A stretch of DNA of 64,000 nucleotides from Dolomedes plantarius (taxonomy: Eukaryota; Arthropoda; Arachnida; Araneae; Dolomedidae), in assembly GCA_907164885.2 (NCBI GenBank), contig OU015490.1, positions 100,667,141 to 100,731,140 on the forward strand, written 5' to 3'. How positions within the stretch are numbered: position 1 is the first letter of the stretch; each line of letters opens with the position of its first letter. The notes below the pieces were generated by a model. It searched no databases. It saw only the letters and a program-made list of their open reading frames with translations, and had not been told where the DNA came from. Positions 48,328-60,666 of this stretch are shown here, piece after piece. A program made the translations under genes and the position numbers.

Positions 48328-49224
48328 TTATAACTGATGCAAGTTACTTATTTTTTTAAATATTGTGCAGTTAATACTCATTTATTACGCTTTGCATAAT
48401 TGTTTCATTACATATACTGAAAAATAGGGTGCGCGAAACTTGAAACTAGGGCACGCTATGAAACTGCTGCAATCTTTTTATTTATTTTTTTTTTTTTTAA
48501 ACCAGTGACCCAAGGATTCTATCAATGCAAGAAACTTCTGACATATGATCGATGGTATAAAAACTGGCACCTTATAATTTTCCCTCAAAATAGAGCTGGA
48601 GAATAGTGTCGTATATACATGAACATAACTATATGTTCCTCCCAATAAATCCTACCTGTTACATCTTAAACTACCATGAATGGCACACGCATTACTCTCA
48701 CGCGAACTTGAAAAGACCGCCGACAACCCGTCTTTACCTACCCATTTAGGTTAACGAGACGGCGTCGTTAAAAATGATGCATGTGTTCCGCCACAAATCT
48801 GAGGCAACGAAGCGTTGGACGCGAACATACACCCTCTTAGTTAGGGAAAAGACCTTCTGCATCAGCCGTCTTCACGGGACATTAAGGTGCCCCCTTACGA
48901 CGGGTGCTTGAAGGACATGCGTTTGCGACTGCGCACAGGAAAACGAAATTAGCTGTTTCTGTTGCTAATGTACCCGGTTTTGAGTTAATTTTTTTGCTTT
49001 GGTAACGAATGTTGAGGTATGTTGTCGGAAAATGTGATGTTTTAAGGTGAATGGGAATTCAGAATGACAGTGAATGTAAATTTTCAGTTTTTTTTAAACG
49101 TAACTGAACATTCTCTGTTAGAACAACATGAGCTGATGGGTTGTGTATAACAGACCAGATTATTTTTATACCCGAATACGGAATTGGCTCTTTTGTAACT
49201 ATATAAAATAATATATACATACTT
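48328..49224. other. Unique sequence, GC-richer from 48650 to 48960
   Basis: No reading frame or repeat recognised. Confidence 0.4.
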
Positions 49225-49255
49225 AATCTCTCTCTTTCTCTCTCTCTCTCTCTCT
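49225..49255. repeat. (CT)n microsatellite
   Basis: About 15 CT units with one TTT interruption. Confidence 0.9.
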
Positions 49256-49258
49256 ATA

Positions 49259-49506
49259 CAGGGTGTCACAAAAAGTCGTTTACAAACTTAACATGCTGGT
49301 CTGTCATATCATGATGAACAAGATTTACATAGGAACTTGTGTCCGAAAATTCAAACTGCGACCGCTAGAGGGCGATAATTGCACGAAAACGGGAGAGTGG
49401 GAAAAACAATCATTTCAGGCGTGGACGCTGAAGGAGAAGGATGAATGAGTTTAGTAACGCAGAAATGGCCGACATGCATTACGTATACGGCTCATGTCGT
49501 TACGTA
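49259..49506 (+). mobile_element. Mariner-like 5' end with start of transposase
   Basis: CAGGGTGTCACAAAAAGTCG after TA is a typical terminal repeat. At 49441 an ATG opens MNEFSNAEMADMHYVYGSC, which matches the start of the DUF4817-type helix-turn-helix found in a large arthropod transposase family. After 20 codons the sequence degenerates into TACGTATATG and then (TA)n. The rest of the element is absent. Confidence 0.6.
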
Positions 49507-49508
49507 TA

Positions 49509-49533
49509 TGTATATATATATATATATATATAT
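49509..49533. repeat. Short (TA)n
   Basis: About 25 bp of TA between two transposon ends. Confidence 0.85.
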
Positions 49534-49534
49534 A

Positions 49535-50470
49535 CACACCTGGTGTCAAAAATTATCTTTACATGAATAAAAACCCTGATTTCTCAAAATGTGTCCTATA
49601 TAATTGAATTTTTTTAGGATGTAGATAGCACCATAAAACATAAAAACAAATATAAATATAAACCGAAAAATGGGATATTAGTGCATACGATAATGAAACA
49701 ATTAAAATTTAAATAAAAAGTGATAATGAGATTTTAGAAAAAAATAACAACGGACACAAATGCAGATTTTTGGCATTAATAGGGGAATGTGATCTCTCCT
49801 AACTCGTATATAGATATCACAACGCCAGTTCATGCTCTCAATAAGGTAGTTAATTAAAGTTTGTGCTAGTATATTCCACTGGTCCATCAATGCGGTATTC
49901 AAGGCATTGCGATCTCTAGGAAGTGTATTTCGCCATGCAAGAGCAATTCCTAGGCCGTCCGTCCCATAAGTTCTGAATCGGATTCAGATCAGAAGATCTG
50001 ACTGGCCAGTTTACTCGCTCAATGCTTCGCTTTCAGTATATTCATCAAGCAGTTTTGCTCGATGGGGACATTCATTATAATCCGTAAAAAGATAATCAGA
50101 TTCACATGCACCTCTAAAAAGCCTTATGTAGGGTTCTAAGACTTCATCTCGATATCTCTGGACTGATACAGTTCCTCTCTCTAACACGTGCAGGAAGGCA
50201 TGTCCATTGATCATTGTGTCCTCCCATACAATGAGACTTGATCTGTCGTAAGTCATATTGCCTGATATTGATGGAAAGATTTCGAGTTCCTAACTCTCTC
50301 CAGACGTAAACACTTTTAGAATCAGAGGTTAAATTTGAACCTCGACTCGTCGCTGAAGAGAACACAGGCCCACTGTTGTTGACTCCAGCAACACATCTGA
50401 TATCTTGTACAGATATCCCTGATGAGACTTTTTGAGATCGGTATTGGAAGGTGAGAGACCTCTTGACTTT
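49535..50470 (-). mobile_element. Tc1-like element remnant
   Basis: The left end CACACCTGGTGTCAAAAATT follows TA. A decayed transposase occupies 49780-50470 on the minus strand. No right terminal repeat was identified. Confidence 0.6.
49780..50470 (-). pseudogene. Tc1-like transposase, heavily decayed
   Basis: Fragments in several frames follow the Tc1 order. SSATSRGSNLTSDSK stands where FSDESRF is expected (frameshifted, first D lost). Then come VYVWRELGTRNLSINI, VLERGTVSVQRYRDEVLEP and YIRLFRGACESDYLFTDYNEC PHRA (second catalytic block), and the C-terminal MNWRCDIYIRVRRDHIPLL. It belongs with the 7898-8930 group. At least three frame changes are needed. Confidence 0.7.
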
Positions 50471-50644
50471 CCGGCAATTTCACTAGTGTGATTTCCTGTA
50501 TTTTGAAATTTTATTATGTTTCCTGTGATATTTTACATTTTAACATGTTATGTGTATTTGTCTTCTATGTACTCATTTTGTCTTATACATGCGTGTATAT
50601 TCACCCAAAAGGATATGAGTCCACTGGCTTTCTGTATTGGAAAT

Positions 50645-50700
50645 AAAAAATATTCAGGTAGTCTTTTCTAACGAAACTACCTCGGGTTATTTATCACTGC
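50645..50700 (-). repeat. Repeat family X, terminal fragment (inverted)
   Basis: CAGGTAGTCTTTTCTAACGA followed by AACTACCTCGGGTTATT is the inverse of the end shared by the copies at 9756 and 22718. Confidence 0.6.
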
Positions 50701-50709
50701 TAAGTACAA

Positions 50710-50976
50710 TCAAATGAGAACATGTTTTCGGTTGAACGATGTCAACTTCACTTTCAGAACCTTTTCTTCATTTAAATTTTTTGTACCTTCTATCCTCTTT
50801 AAAAAATCTGTAATTTTGGTTTGTTTGTTGGTTCTTACAAGGTCATTGTAAATTTCATGGTATGGAGATAGACAATTTTGCAGCTCCCTTTTGAATTTTC
50901 GGCTTCTTTCATTGGAAGGGTCTGCATTCAAGAAAAATGATTCAAGATTTTCAGCTAAGCTTAGGCCTTCTTGCCA
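50710..50976 (-). pseudogene. Tigger-like transposase C-terminal fragment
   Basis: About 88 residues: WQEGLSLAENLESFFL, KRELQNCLSPYHEIYNDLV, then KQTKITDFLKR. The Q-TKIT-F motif is a common tail of Tigger/pogo transposases. The frame stays open from WQEG to 50710. The DDE domain is missing. Confidence 0.55.
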
Positions 50977-51282
50977 TTTTATAGAGTTATAAATGAATAA
51001 ATTATAATTTGTTTATACATTTTCATGTAAAGCCACTATAGTTTATTGTTCCTTCCCGACATTATTTTAAGGTAATTTAGTTTTTAAATGTGTTAAGCAA
51101 AAATCATGATATCTAGTGCTGTAGAAGTAAAGTGTTGTACAAAAGGTTTTCGCAATTTTTTAATCGTGTTAGAGCGAAACCGTGTTACAGGTTGCAGTGT
51201 TATATGAGGGTTACCACAATTTATCCTATCGTGTTAGAGCGAAACCGTGTTGTAAGAAGCCGTGCTATAGGAGGGCTACCTG
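50710..51282 (-). mobile_element. Tigger-like element, internally deleted
   Basis: The minus-strand 5' end is CAGGTAGCCCTCCTATAGCA next to TA (51283-51284). Subterminal GTGTTAGAGCGAAACCGTGT occurs twice (51167 and 51232). Between about 51050 and 50976 the gene's N-terminal and catalytic parts are deleted. The C-terminus follows. Confidence 0.65.
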
Positions 51283-51284
51283 TA

Positions 51285-51764
51285 CCAGAAAACCAAAGAG
51301 CATTATCACAATTTAAATATAAAAAATAAAATATTTATTACACAAATTTAGCATTGGAAATACGACTCGCACAAATTAAAGAATAACGTTGATACCAAAA
51401 ATTACGAAGCAAAAAAAACTTAAATAACAAATACATGGGAATTCTTTTTACTGCTACTCTCGTACCGGATCATCGTAGTTGCCAGGCAACTTCTTCAAAA
51501 CGTGAAATACAAATATTTTTAAATGTCGTCTGCAGCGGGATTCGGCTGCAGACTTGCGATCGCTACACAACCTCCACTGAGGAAAACATGACTTAAAAGG
51601 TAACGAATTCTACGAACAGACCAACAGAGTGAAATGTCTGTCGTGTGGGTGGGAGTCAAAGGGATCACTGACACAGTGGAATATCCGTCACAGGAGTGAC
51701 CAGTTGGTGCTGGAGTGAAGTGATTGATCAGGCGTTTGCAAGGCCACCTAAGTTGACAGAGCCA
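51285..51764. other. Unique sequence
   Basis: Nothing recognised. Confidence 0.4.
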
Positions 51765-52160
51765 ATGATGAATTTCTCCTTTGGCGTACTGTAAATACAG
51801 GATATACGCATAGGATGGTGTCTAAGAGTTTTATTTAAAGTAGCTAATTAACGCGCTTAAAAATCAAAGGGGGGAAAGGGGAATGCGATATCGAATAACC
51901 CAAACTGGAAATAGCGAAAGTAATTGTTAGATTATGATACCCTTTTGAAAAGAAAATAAATGCGTTAAAAATATGGGAAATTTTATGTAATTGAATTTCG
52001 CTTAATCGAAGTCCCCTGTTGGGTTTAATTGGAACACATAATCTTGCAAACTTATCTTTTTTTCTCTCCAATTAAGTTTCTAAAATTAAACTAAACGATG
52101 AAAATAATAAAATTTTTTAGAATTTAAAAATTTTTGAAGTCAAATCAAAGGGGGGTAATT
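51765..52160. repeat. Duplicated segment, copy 1
   Basis: GAATTTCTCCTTTGGCGTAC, CTAAGAGTTTTATTTAAAGT, GTAATTGTTAGATTATGATA and TTAATCGAAGTCCCCTG recur in order at 52710-53010. Identity is perhaps 75-80 percent by eye. Confidence 0.75.
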
Positions 52161-52182
52161 TTGTTATTCTATCTTACTCTTA

Positions 52183-52362
52183 GGGTCTGTCCACATAGGA
52201 GTCCGGTAGTGAAAGCGTAAAAAGAAAGATGGCGCTGAGACGGAAATAAACCAATCATAGGCGTTAAAAATTTCGTTGCTAATCGTTTGGAGGTTTGCCA
52301 TTGGTTAAATATATTTCAATAATTTAACGCTTCCGCTTCCGGACTCCTATGTGAACAGGCCC
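52183..52362. mobile_element. PIF/Harbinger-type MITE, copy 4
   Basis: TTA, GGGTCTGTCCACATAGGAGT ... ACTCCTATGTGAACAGGCCC, TTA. Interior as in copy 1 (AAACCAATCATAGGCG, TTTGGAGGTTTGCCATTGG). Confidence 0.85.
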
Positions 52363-52368
52363 TTAAGC

Positions 52369-52626
52369 CAGGGGAGGGCAATTGTTTTGGCCCGGGGGCC
52401 ACTTTGTGTAAGCGGAGGTTAGCGGAAGGCCTCACCATTTAAAATTATTGATTTTATTAGTTAACTTTGCATTTCAGAAAAGGTATAAATTGCATCATAA
52501 AAATCAATAAATATAAATTAAATAAAATATTGGCAGTTTTTCTGGCTGACTTGGAGTTTTTTGTAGTTTTTCTGGCTGTCCGGATTTTTCTGAGTGTCTT
52601 GGCGGGCCACTATATGCCCACCCCTG
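52369..52626. mobile_element. hAT-type MITE inserted at the edge of a Harbinger MITE
   Basis: The 8-bp duplication CCTTAAGC (52361-52368 and 52627-52634) includes the last two bases of the Harbinger MITE and its TTA. Ends are CAGGGGAGGGCAATTG and TGCCCACCCCTG, with GGCCCGGGGGCCAC and GGCGGGCCAC just inside. 258 bp, non-coding. Confidence 0.9.
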
Positions 52627-52689
52627 CCTTAAGCTATGATCAAATATCATCAGTTATTGAAGCAGTAGAGTGAAGCTTCTTAATTCAAA

Positions 52690-53400
52690 GCGAAAAAAAA
52701 ATGGAAGAGAATTTCTCCCTAGGCGTACGGAAATACAGGAAACACGCACAGTATGATTTCTAAGAGTTTCATTTAAAGTAGTTAACTAATGCACATAAAA
52801 TTTAGAGGGGAAAAGGAGAAGGTGATACCAAATTATCTAAACTAGCCAAACGAAGTTTTTTTCAGAAAAGGTATAAATTGATTGGCTAGATATAAAAACT
52901 AGCCAAACGACGAAGAGTAATTGTTAGATTATAATATCCTTTTGGAGAGAAAATAAATGCGTTTGAAATGCTTGAAACTTGATTTCAGTGAATCTCGGTT
53001 AATCAAAGTCCCCTGTGTTTATGCTTTAAGAACTACCCATTTGGCATGCTTTATGTATTTTGCAATCATCTTTCGCCATAAATGTTTTACCACAATTAGT
53101 CATAGACGATGGTTCTTTCCGAATGGGCTTGATGCCTGCTCTTTGTCAGTCATCGGAAAAATTTAGAGAAATTCCGCATTTCCAATTCCTTTCCCTCGCT
53201 CATTGGTTATGCCTTACAGAGGAGCCCATACCAAAGGCTTAAACTAAGTTCGAGGCTACTTGAAAGCTGGATATTTATATTTTTACTTTAGGTACCGCCC
53301 ATTTGGCAGGCTTTAATGCATTTCGGTATCTAGTTGGAATACAAAATCTTATACTTTTTATTCGTTCCGATTAAGTTTCTAAAATTAAAATAAATAAAGA
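52690..53400. repeat. Duplicated segment, copy 2
   Basis: Counterpart of 51765-52160, extended to 53400 (ATCTAGTTGGAATACAAAATC, then CGATTAAGTTTCTAAAATTA). The intervening MITEs are absent from this copy, and AACTAGCCAAACGA is duplicated within it. Confidence 0.7.
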
Positions 53401-53504
53401 TGAAATAATTTTTAGAATTTCAAATTTTTTTAAGACAAATCAAAAGAACAAAGGCTCAAAACAAACTAACAAAAGCTCAAAACTCTGATTCTAAACGTGT
53501 TTGT

Positions 53505-53690
53505 ATCTACAGAGAGCCAGGAACTCTAAATCTTACCACCAACATCGAGGAATATGACCGTTACGGAGGATCAGGTCTTATGGTATGGGAAGGTACAATG
53601 ATCAATGGACATGCCCCCTTTTCGTGTTCGGGAGAGGAACTGTATCAGTCCAGAGATATTGAGATGAAGTCGTAGAATCCAACATAAGGC
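53505..53690 (+). pseudogene. Tc1-like transposase internal fragment
   Basis: The plus strand reads REPGTLNLTTNIEEYDRYG, then GSGLMVWEGTMINGHAP, then (shifted) GEELYQSRDIEMKS. This is the block between the first and second catalytic residues in the 7898-8930 and 49780-50470 group. About 60 residues remain. Confidence 0.65.
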
Positions 53691-53854
53691 TTTTTAATTT
53701 CCCTACACAAGGCTTTTAATTTCGCTTCGCTTCTTTATCTTGCTGTGAAGCAATACCAAATATCCTGAGCTATTGCAGCAGAAGAGAGAAGCTTCCTAAT
53801 TCAATGGGGGGAAAAGTTGTATTTGCAAGTAATTGGATTCAAAAATCGAAAGCT

Positions 53855-53950
53855 CCACTCATCGAAGGATAGTCCTAGTTCAAGTGGTAGAAACAACAAC
53901 AGTGTTAGAAGACCCGGGTTTGAATCCAGTCTCGGCTGATGTTTGATCCA
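53855..53950 (+). repeat. tRNA-like segment 1 (possible SINE head)
   Basis: TAGTTCAAGTGGTAGAA resembles an A box and GGGTTTGAATCCAGTC a B box, about 50 bp apart. The acceptor and T stems do not pair well, so it is not a functional tRNA gene. Confidence 0.45.
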
Positions 53951-54074
53951 AAGGGGCTCGATATTTGTCATGCAGGATAATGAAACTTAAGGAAGTATAT
54001 GAAAAATATTTATGATGCTAAACTTTATCAGAAATGGCGGAAAAAAGTATAGATAAATGGAAAAATATATACAG

Positions 54075-54250
54075 GCCCAAATCCGTTGTAATTGGCTTCA
54101 AAAATTAGGGAGAGCTTGCCCGGAATGAAATTTGAAAAAAAAGAGGGTTCCTCACACTGTCGAAATAGTTCAGTTTATAAACACCCGCCTCGAGTAACAA
54201 TTTCCCGGATCAAATCCAGATCCTCGAAAATACTCGGTATGCTTCATATT
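54075..54250 (+). repeat. tRNA-like segment 2
   Basis: Resembles segment 1: GTAATTGG.TTCAAAAAT upstream, TAGTTCAGTTTATAAAC (A-box-like), CCCGGATCAAATCCAGATC (B-box-like). The two are about 250 bp apart and may be copies of one SINE. Confidence 0.4.
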
Positions 54251-54410
54251 TCCCCAGAAGAGAAAAAAAACACTACAAAAGATTGACAGAATCTCATTCT
54301 TTTTAAAAGACTTATTCGATGTGACGTAGTTTGTATCAAGTGAACTAAAAAAAAGAGAGTACAAAATTTAAAGATATTGTGTTAAGAATATTCAGAATTA
54401 GGAAATGTTG

Positions 54411-54453
54411 CTCTGTATATCAGGAGTAAAGAAGTTACTCCTTATATACAGAG
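54411..54453. repeat. 43-nt hairpin with ~19-bp stem
   Basis: CTCTGTATATCAGGAGTAA pairs with TTACTCCTTATATACAGAG (18 of 19) around AGAAG. Function unknown. Confidence 0.7.
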
Positions 54454-54632
54454 AAAAGACAGTAAATATTACTCTTTTTGGAGTGGAAACACACTAAAAT
54501 TGTACAGATGGAATAAATGCTCATGTTCGGAAAGTTTTAGACTATCTACACCTAATTTAGGAACATCATTACTCAGTAAATTGGCACAAAAGCAGTGTTT
54601 TACACTTATACACAAACACACACACATTTATA

Positions 54633-56421
<1,789 letters not shown>

Positions 56422-56431
56422 TATATATCTG

Positions 56432-56700
56432 GGCTTGGTACAATACGTACCTAAGTCAGTTTTTTTTCCAAGAAGACTTTGCTTGCTTATGTCTCATTAA
56501 AAAAATATTATTTTCAATGGAAGAAGTACCCAAGTCTGGTACGATGCTTTAAAAGTGTTTTCTAAATGTGTGTCTTAAAAGCGTTTTTTAAAAGTGTTTT
56601 CTCTTGGGTACTTCTTACATTGAAAATAATATTTTTTAAAGAGACATAAGCAAACAAAGTCATCTTGAAAAATCTGACTTACGCACTTCTTCTACCAAGC

Positions 56701-56701
<1 letters not shown>
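56432..56701. repeat. 270-bp foldback element
   Basis: GGCTTGGTACAATACGTACC, TTTGCTTGCTTATGTCTC, AATATTATTTTCAATGGAAG and AAGTACCCAAG in the left arm are mirrored in order in the right arm (CTTGGGTACTTCTT ... TACCAAGCC). Arms are about 100 bp with a ~60-bp loop containing a TTTAAAAG.GTTTTCT direct repeat. It lies directly between the Tc1 element and a (TA)n tract. Class unknown. Confidence 0.8.

Positions 56702-56703
<2 letters not shown>

Positions 56704-56787
<84 letters not shown>
56704..56787. repeat. (TA)n microsatellite
   Basis: About 84 bp of TA. Confidence 0.95.
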
Positions 56788-56791
<4 letters not shown>

Positions 56792-56796
56792 TCGAG

Positions 56797-57117
56797 ATAT
56801 ATATATATAACAGTTCCGTAACTGACTGACTGGCTGACAGACAACGCACAGACCAAACCGCTGGACATAAAGGGCTGAAATTTTGCATGGCGATTCTTCT
56901 TACAGAATAGGGGTGCACTAAGAGGGATTTTTGAAAAGTTCTTCTTAGATTTTTTAAAATTAAATTTTTAAGCTGTTTTTGTAATATTCGTTAAAGTTTG
57001 CATTTAAAATAATAATCCGAAGGTTATAAAATTTATATCAGGAGAAAGATCATAAAAATTCCTTTAAAATGAAATCTTTTTCGAATCTTTACCTCCATTT
57101 TTCTGATTTTTGGTGAA
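56797..57117 (+). mobile_element. Helitron-like family A, 5' half
   Basis: ATATATATATAACAGTTCCG start, CTGACTGACTGGCTGAC tract, GCAAAATTTCAGCCC block (inverted), to CTGATTTTTGGTGAATG. It then passes into (TA)n at 57127, so the 3' half is lost. Confidence 0.75.
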
Positions 57118-57120
57118 TGT

Positions 57121-57126
<6 letters not shown>

Positions 57127-57170
<44 letters not shown>
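57127..57170. repeat. (TA)n microsatellite
   Basis: About 44 bp of TA, then TATAT-type units. Confidence 0.95.
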
Positions 57171-57175
<5 letters not shown>

Positions 57176-57425
57176 TATATTATATTAAAATAAAAATTTA
57201 ATTAATCAAAATGTATAATATGTTGTACATAACATATTGTGTTCATAGTTATGTATAAGTTTATATGCTTTATTACTGTTATTATGCAATAAATAATGTA
57301 GCATGGTGTATTTAACTTAACTTAACCGTTGAATATGACACAACCTAATTCTTTTATTAATTCACAAGTTCATATCTTCATATTCCAATGCATGATTTTT
57401 ATTTGTCTATAACTTTACTTTAAAG

Positions 57426-57902
57426 CAGTGGTTCTCAACCTTGTTCCCGCGGGAGCACATGCGCCAGACTTTATTTTGAAATTTCTTTTACATATTTCAT
57501 TATTTACTGCGCCGAGTAACAATGTGTAAAATACGAACAACACGCCACCAACAGCACCCTGGTTGTCATTCGACAGGGTGATAACGCCAATTGCGAAAAA
57601 TTAGCTAATTCTGTTGAGAGTCAAAAATCTCATTAAGTTTTAAATATAGTATATATAAGTAATAATCCCATTTATACAAGTTATTTTTTTTTATTTCCAT
57701 GTACCTAATTGTAAAATAAAATCATGAAAATTTTATTTATGTTCCTTCTTTTTTTAATTATTTTTCAAAACATAATCATTGTAATAATATTAGAAGGTTT
57801 GTAACGTAGTGTTGAATAAAAAATACTTCTGTTATGAAAATAATGGTCATCGGTGAAACAAAAACCATTAGTTGTGCCCACTATGCTCTCTGAGAATGAC
57901 TG
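57426..57902. mobile_element. hAT-type MITE, old copy
   Basis: Start CAGTGGTTCTCAACCTTG, end CTCTGAGAATGACTG (inverted with changes). The 8-bp flanks CTTTAAAG (57418-57425) and CTTTATAG (57903-57910) differ by one base. A 477-bp AT-rich interior does not code. Confidence 0.7.
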
Positions 57903-57910
57903 CTTTATAG

Positions 57911-59329
57911 GGTTATAACATGCTAAGCATGTTCCTTTTCTATTCACAAACTACCCTTTAGCCGTGATTTTCAAAGTTTGAATCCAAGTACGTTTTAAAC
58001 GAAAGCACAGAACTTTCTAAAATACACAGCAAAAGTTGAAATTGGCGTCTAGTTTTGTCCTAACAATTATTGTGCAAAATGATAACTTTTCATTCTTTTT
58101 CGAACTAATTTTTTAAACAATACTTACTTTCGAATTATGTATTGATCAAAAAGATTGATGATTTAAGATACAAAGGAATAATTTTCCTTTCCCTAAAAAT
58201 TAGATGGCGTTGTGTTAATAACATTGACTTCGTTCAATATTAGTTTTAGACAACATTTTTATAACAGTGAGAGCCCTAAACGTCCAATGCTTACGGTCAC
58301 ACGAAACATAACTCACACGTGAAACAGTTAAAAATTCCCACTGCATGAAAATTTATTGATAAGTGTGGAAAAGTTTTAATTGATACCATTCATCAAAACA
58401 CGTCTATTTTTAATGATCCCTACAAAAATTGAGGAGGTATTCACGCTTGGAGCTGCAGCCACTACTCACCTACACACATCGCAGCTGGCATAACTGTATA
58501 TGTTTGTCCAAAACACATTGGCCGTTTTCGTTTCTCCCCCTTTTTTTTGTGGTTTTCCATAACACTCGAGATAGTGCCCCGTCCTGTCCTGACGGGTCAA
58601 GTACGTAAAGAACTGTCTGTCAGGGGTGACAGTTCGTATGTCCACCTAAGCTGGTGCTTATCTAGGATCTGGAGACCAACTTGCTCTTTTCGACGCTCAA
58701 CTAAAGAGTTTATGCCGGCAATAGCTCCTCGAAGGTAACATACACCTCCATATCTGGGGATATATATCTAGGGTATTAGGTATGAACGGTGTATGTCACA
58801 ATACGCACTTTTCAGGAAAGAGTATAGAAGTTTTGATGTTTATAGTAAACAAGCAAGGGGCCGTGACAAAGGTTCCAGTTTTTAGATAGCCCTGTCTGTT
58901 GGGAAATAAGTAAATATAAGGCGTTGGCTATCGCAAAAATCTGATCGACTAACGTGCACCCGTTGAGGTCTAGTTAAACGCCAGTTTACTTGTTTAAGCT
59001 AATTTTCCTCCCATTGGCCCTTTAACTGGTTAAAGTACGCGATTGCTAAATGTTTTATAAAGACCCACATTTTTGAAAATATATTGAAACTATTGTACCA
59101 CATTTACCCAACAGTTTCTGAATGTAATTTGGCTAGTTAAGGTTTTATCAAAATCGGAAAAATACTAAAATATTTGTTATGAGAATTGCCCACTATGCTT
59201 TATATTTCAATGAGAATTTTTTTTTTTTTTTTTGTACGTCTAGTATCAGTGCAATTTTAAAATGAACTCCTCCATTCCTCTTTGGAAAAGGATATTGAAA
59301 AATTCGTAATTTTTGAACTATAAATCATG
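57911..59329. other. 1.4 kb of unique sequence
   Basis: GC-richer around 58440-58740 with a 63-codon frame lacking any domain. Poly-T at 59218-59234. Nothing recognised. Confidence 0.4.
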
Positions 59330-60180
59330 CAGAATATCAAAGTTATGCTGTAATGTTAACATATCCGGAAAAGTTCTGCTCTTCCATTGTCATGTTTCAG
59401 TGTCTTTTCCACAAACGGAATTCGAATCTATTACCTCATCGTCAGAAAATATAGCCAATCGATATATTCGACTGGACCTCATCTTTATTTCCTTAATTTC
59501 GGCTATAACTTATGAATTCAGGGTATAGAATGAATATTGAGAGGATTTGCCCCGACATGGCTGTTTTTCAGTGTCTTTCGCACAAACTGGATTCGAATCT
59601 CTGACCTCATCAACGGGAAAAATCGCCACTCTCTATACAACTGGACATCATTTTCACTTTGTTGATTTCAACTCCAGTTCATCAGTTTATGCTATAGATG
59701 ACATAGGAGACGATTTGCCCAGACACGGCACGTTTTCAGCGTCATTAAGGGCAAACGAGGTTCGATCCGTGACCTCTCCGACAGAGTGGTTGTCTCCACG
59801 TTAGCTGATTGGACTTCTTTGCTTGGCCAATTTCTAGTATACTTTGTGAAGTTATTCTATAAAGTTTACATGAAAAGACGATTCCCCCCAACACTGTAAT
59901 TTTTCAGTACCATTTGGCACAAGGGAATTCGAATCGATGACCTCACCGACAGAACAAATCGCCATTCTTTATATCATTGGACCTCAGCGAGGGGTTAATT
60001 TTCGCTTTAATTTATGACATTTGTGCTGCAAAGTTAATCAAAAAGAGACGCTATGACAGTCATTCAGCTATTTTCAAGGGGCTCCATCTCAAACGAGATT
60101 CGAATCTGCTCTCCCAACGACAGGAAATAATATGCCCTCACCACTCATTACAAGATTAAATTTACGGTTACATTACGGTT
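59330..60180 (-). repeat. Five ~170-bp tandem units with Pol III B-box-like motifs
   Basis: TTCGAATC (TTCGATCC in unit 3) occurs at 59421, 59592, 59761, 59928 and 60099, spacings 171, 169, 167 and 171. Each is followed by a CTGACCTCA-like run and preceded by a TTTTCAGTG..CACAAA-like run. On the minus strand each reads as a B box (GATTCGAATCC-like) with a weak A-box-like sequence upstream. Units are strongly diverged, so the array is old. A sixth relic may lie near 60256. Confidence 0.7.
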
Positions 60181-60664
60181 AATGTATGACGTGATACTAT
60201 GCAAAGTTGGCATACTGAAAAGTTCATCTCAGATTCTAATGATCTATTTATTTCGACGAATATCTCTGAGATAATCGCTTTAATTGATTGTATAACGATT
60301 TTTTTTTTTTTTTTAATTTAGTCAAATAGCGTCAGAAGTTTTACAGTTCATTTAAGTACAGCAGCTCATCAACAATTCATTCCAAAATAAAAAGATGTCT
60401 GATTTTAACATAGTCTTAAGGTTACAAGGGACGCTCAATCTTGAATTTTTTAATTATTAATGTTTTATTTTATATACAGAATGAGAATAATTAATATTCT
60501 TTTTTACTACATTGATGACCCTTACAATTAAAAATATAGATGTTTTGGCAGAATAATGCCTGTTTTGAAAAAGTTTTTCAAAATTGCTTGCATTTTTCAA
60601 AATACTTCATGCGCATTTCATATCATTTAAAAACCTTAATTTTTTTAAATATAAGTTTACCTTA
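60181..60664. other. AT-rich sequence, nothing recognised
   Basis: Poly-T at 60300-60314. No gene or repeat end found. Confidence 0.45.
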
Positions 60665-60666
60665 TA

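Noticed and set aside
53855..53950. A functional tRNA gene
   Set aside because: A-box- and B-box-like motifs are present, but the acceptor and T stems do not pair; better explained as a SINE-type relic.
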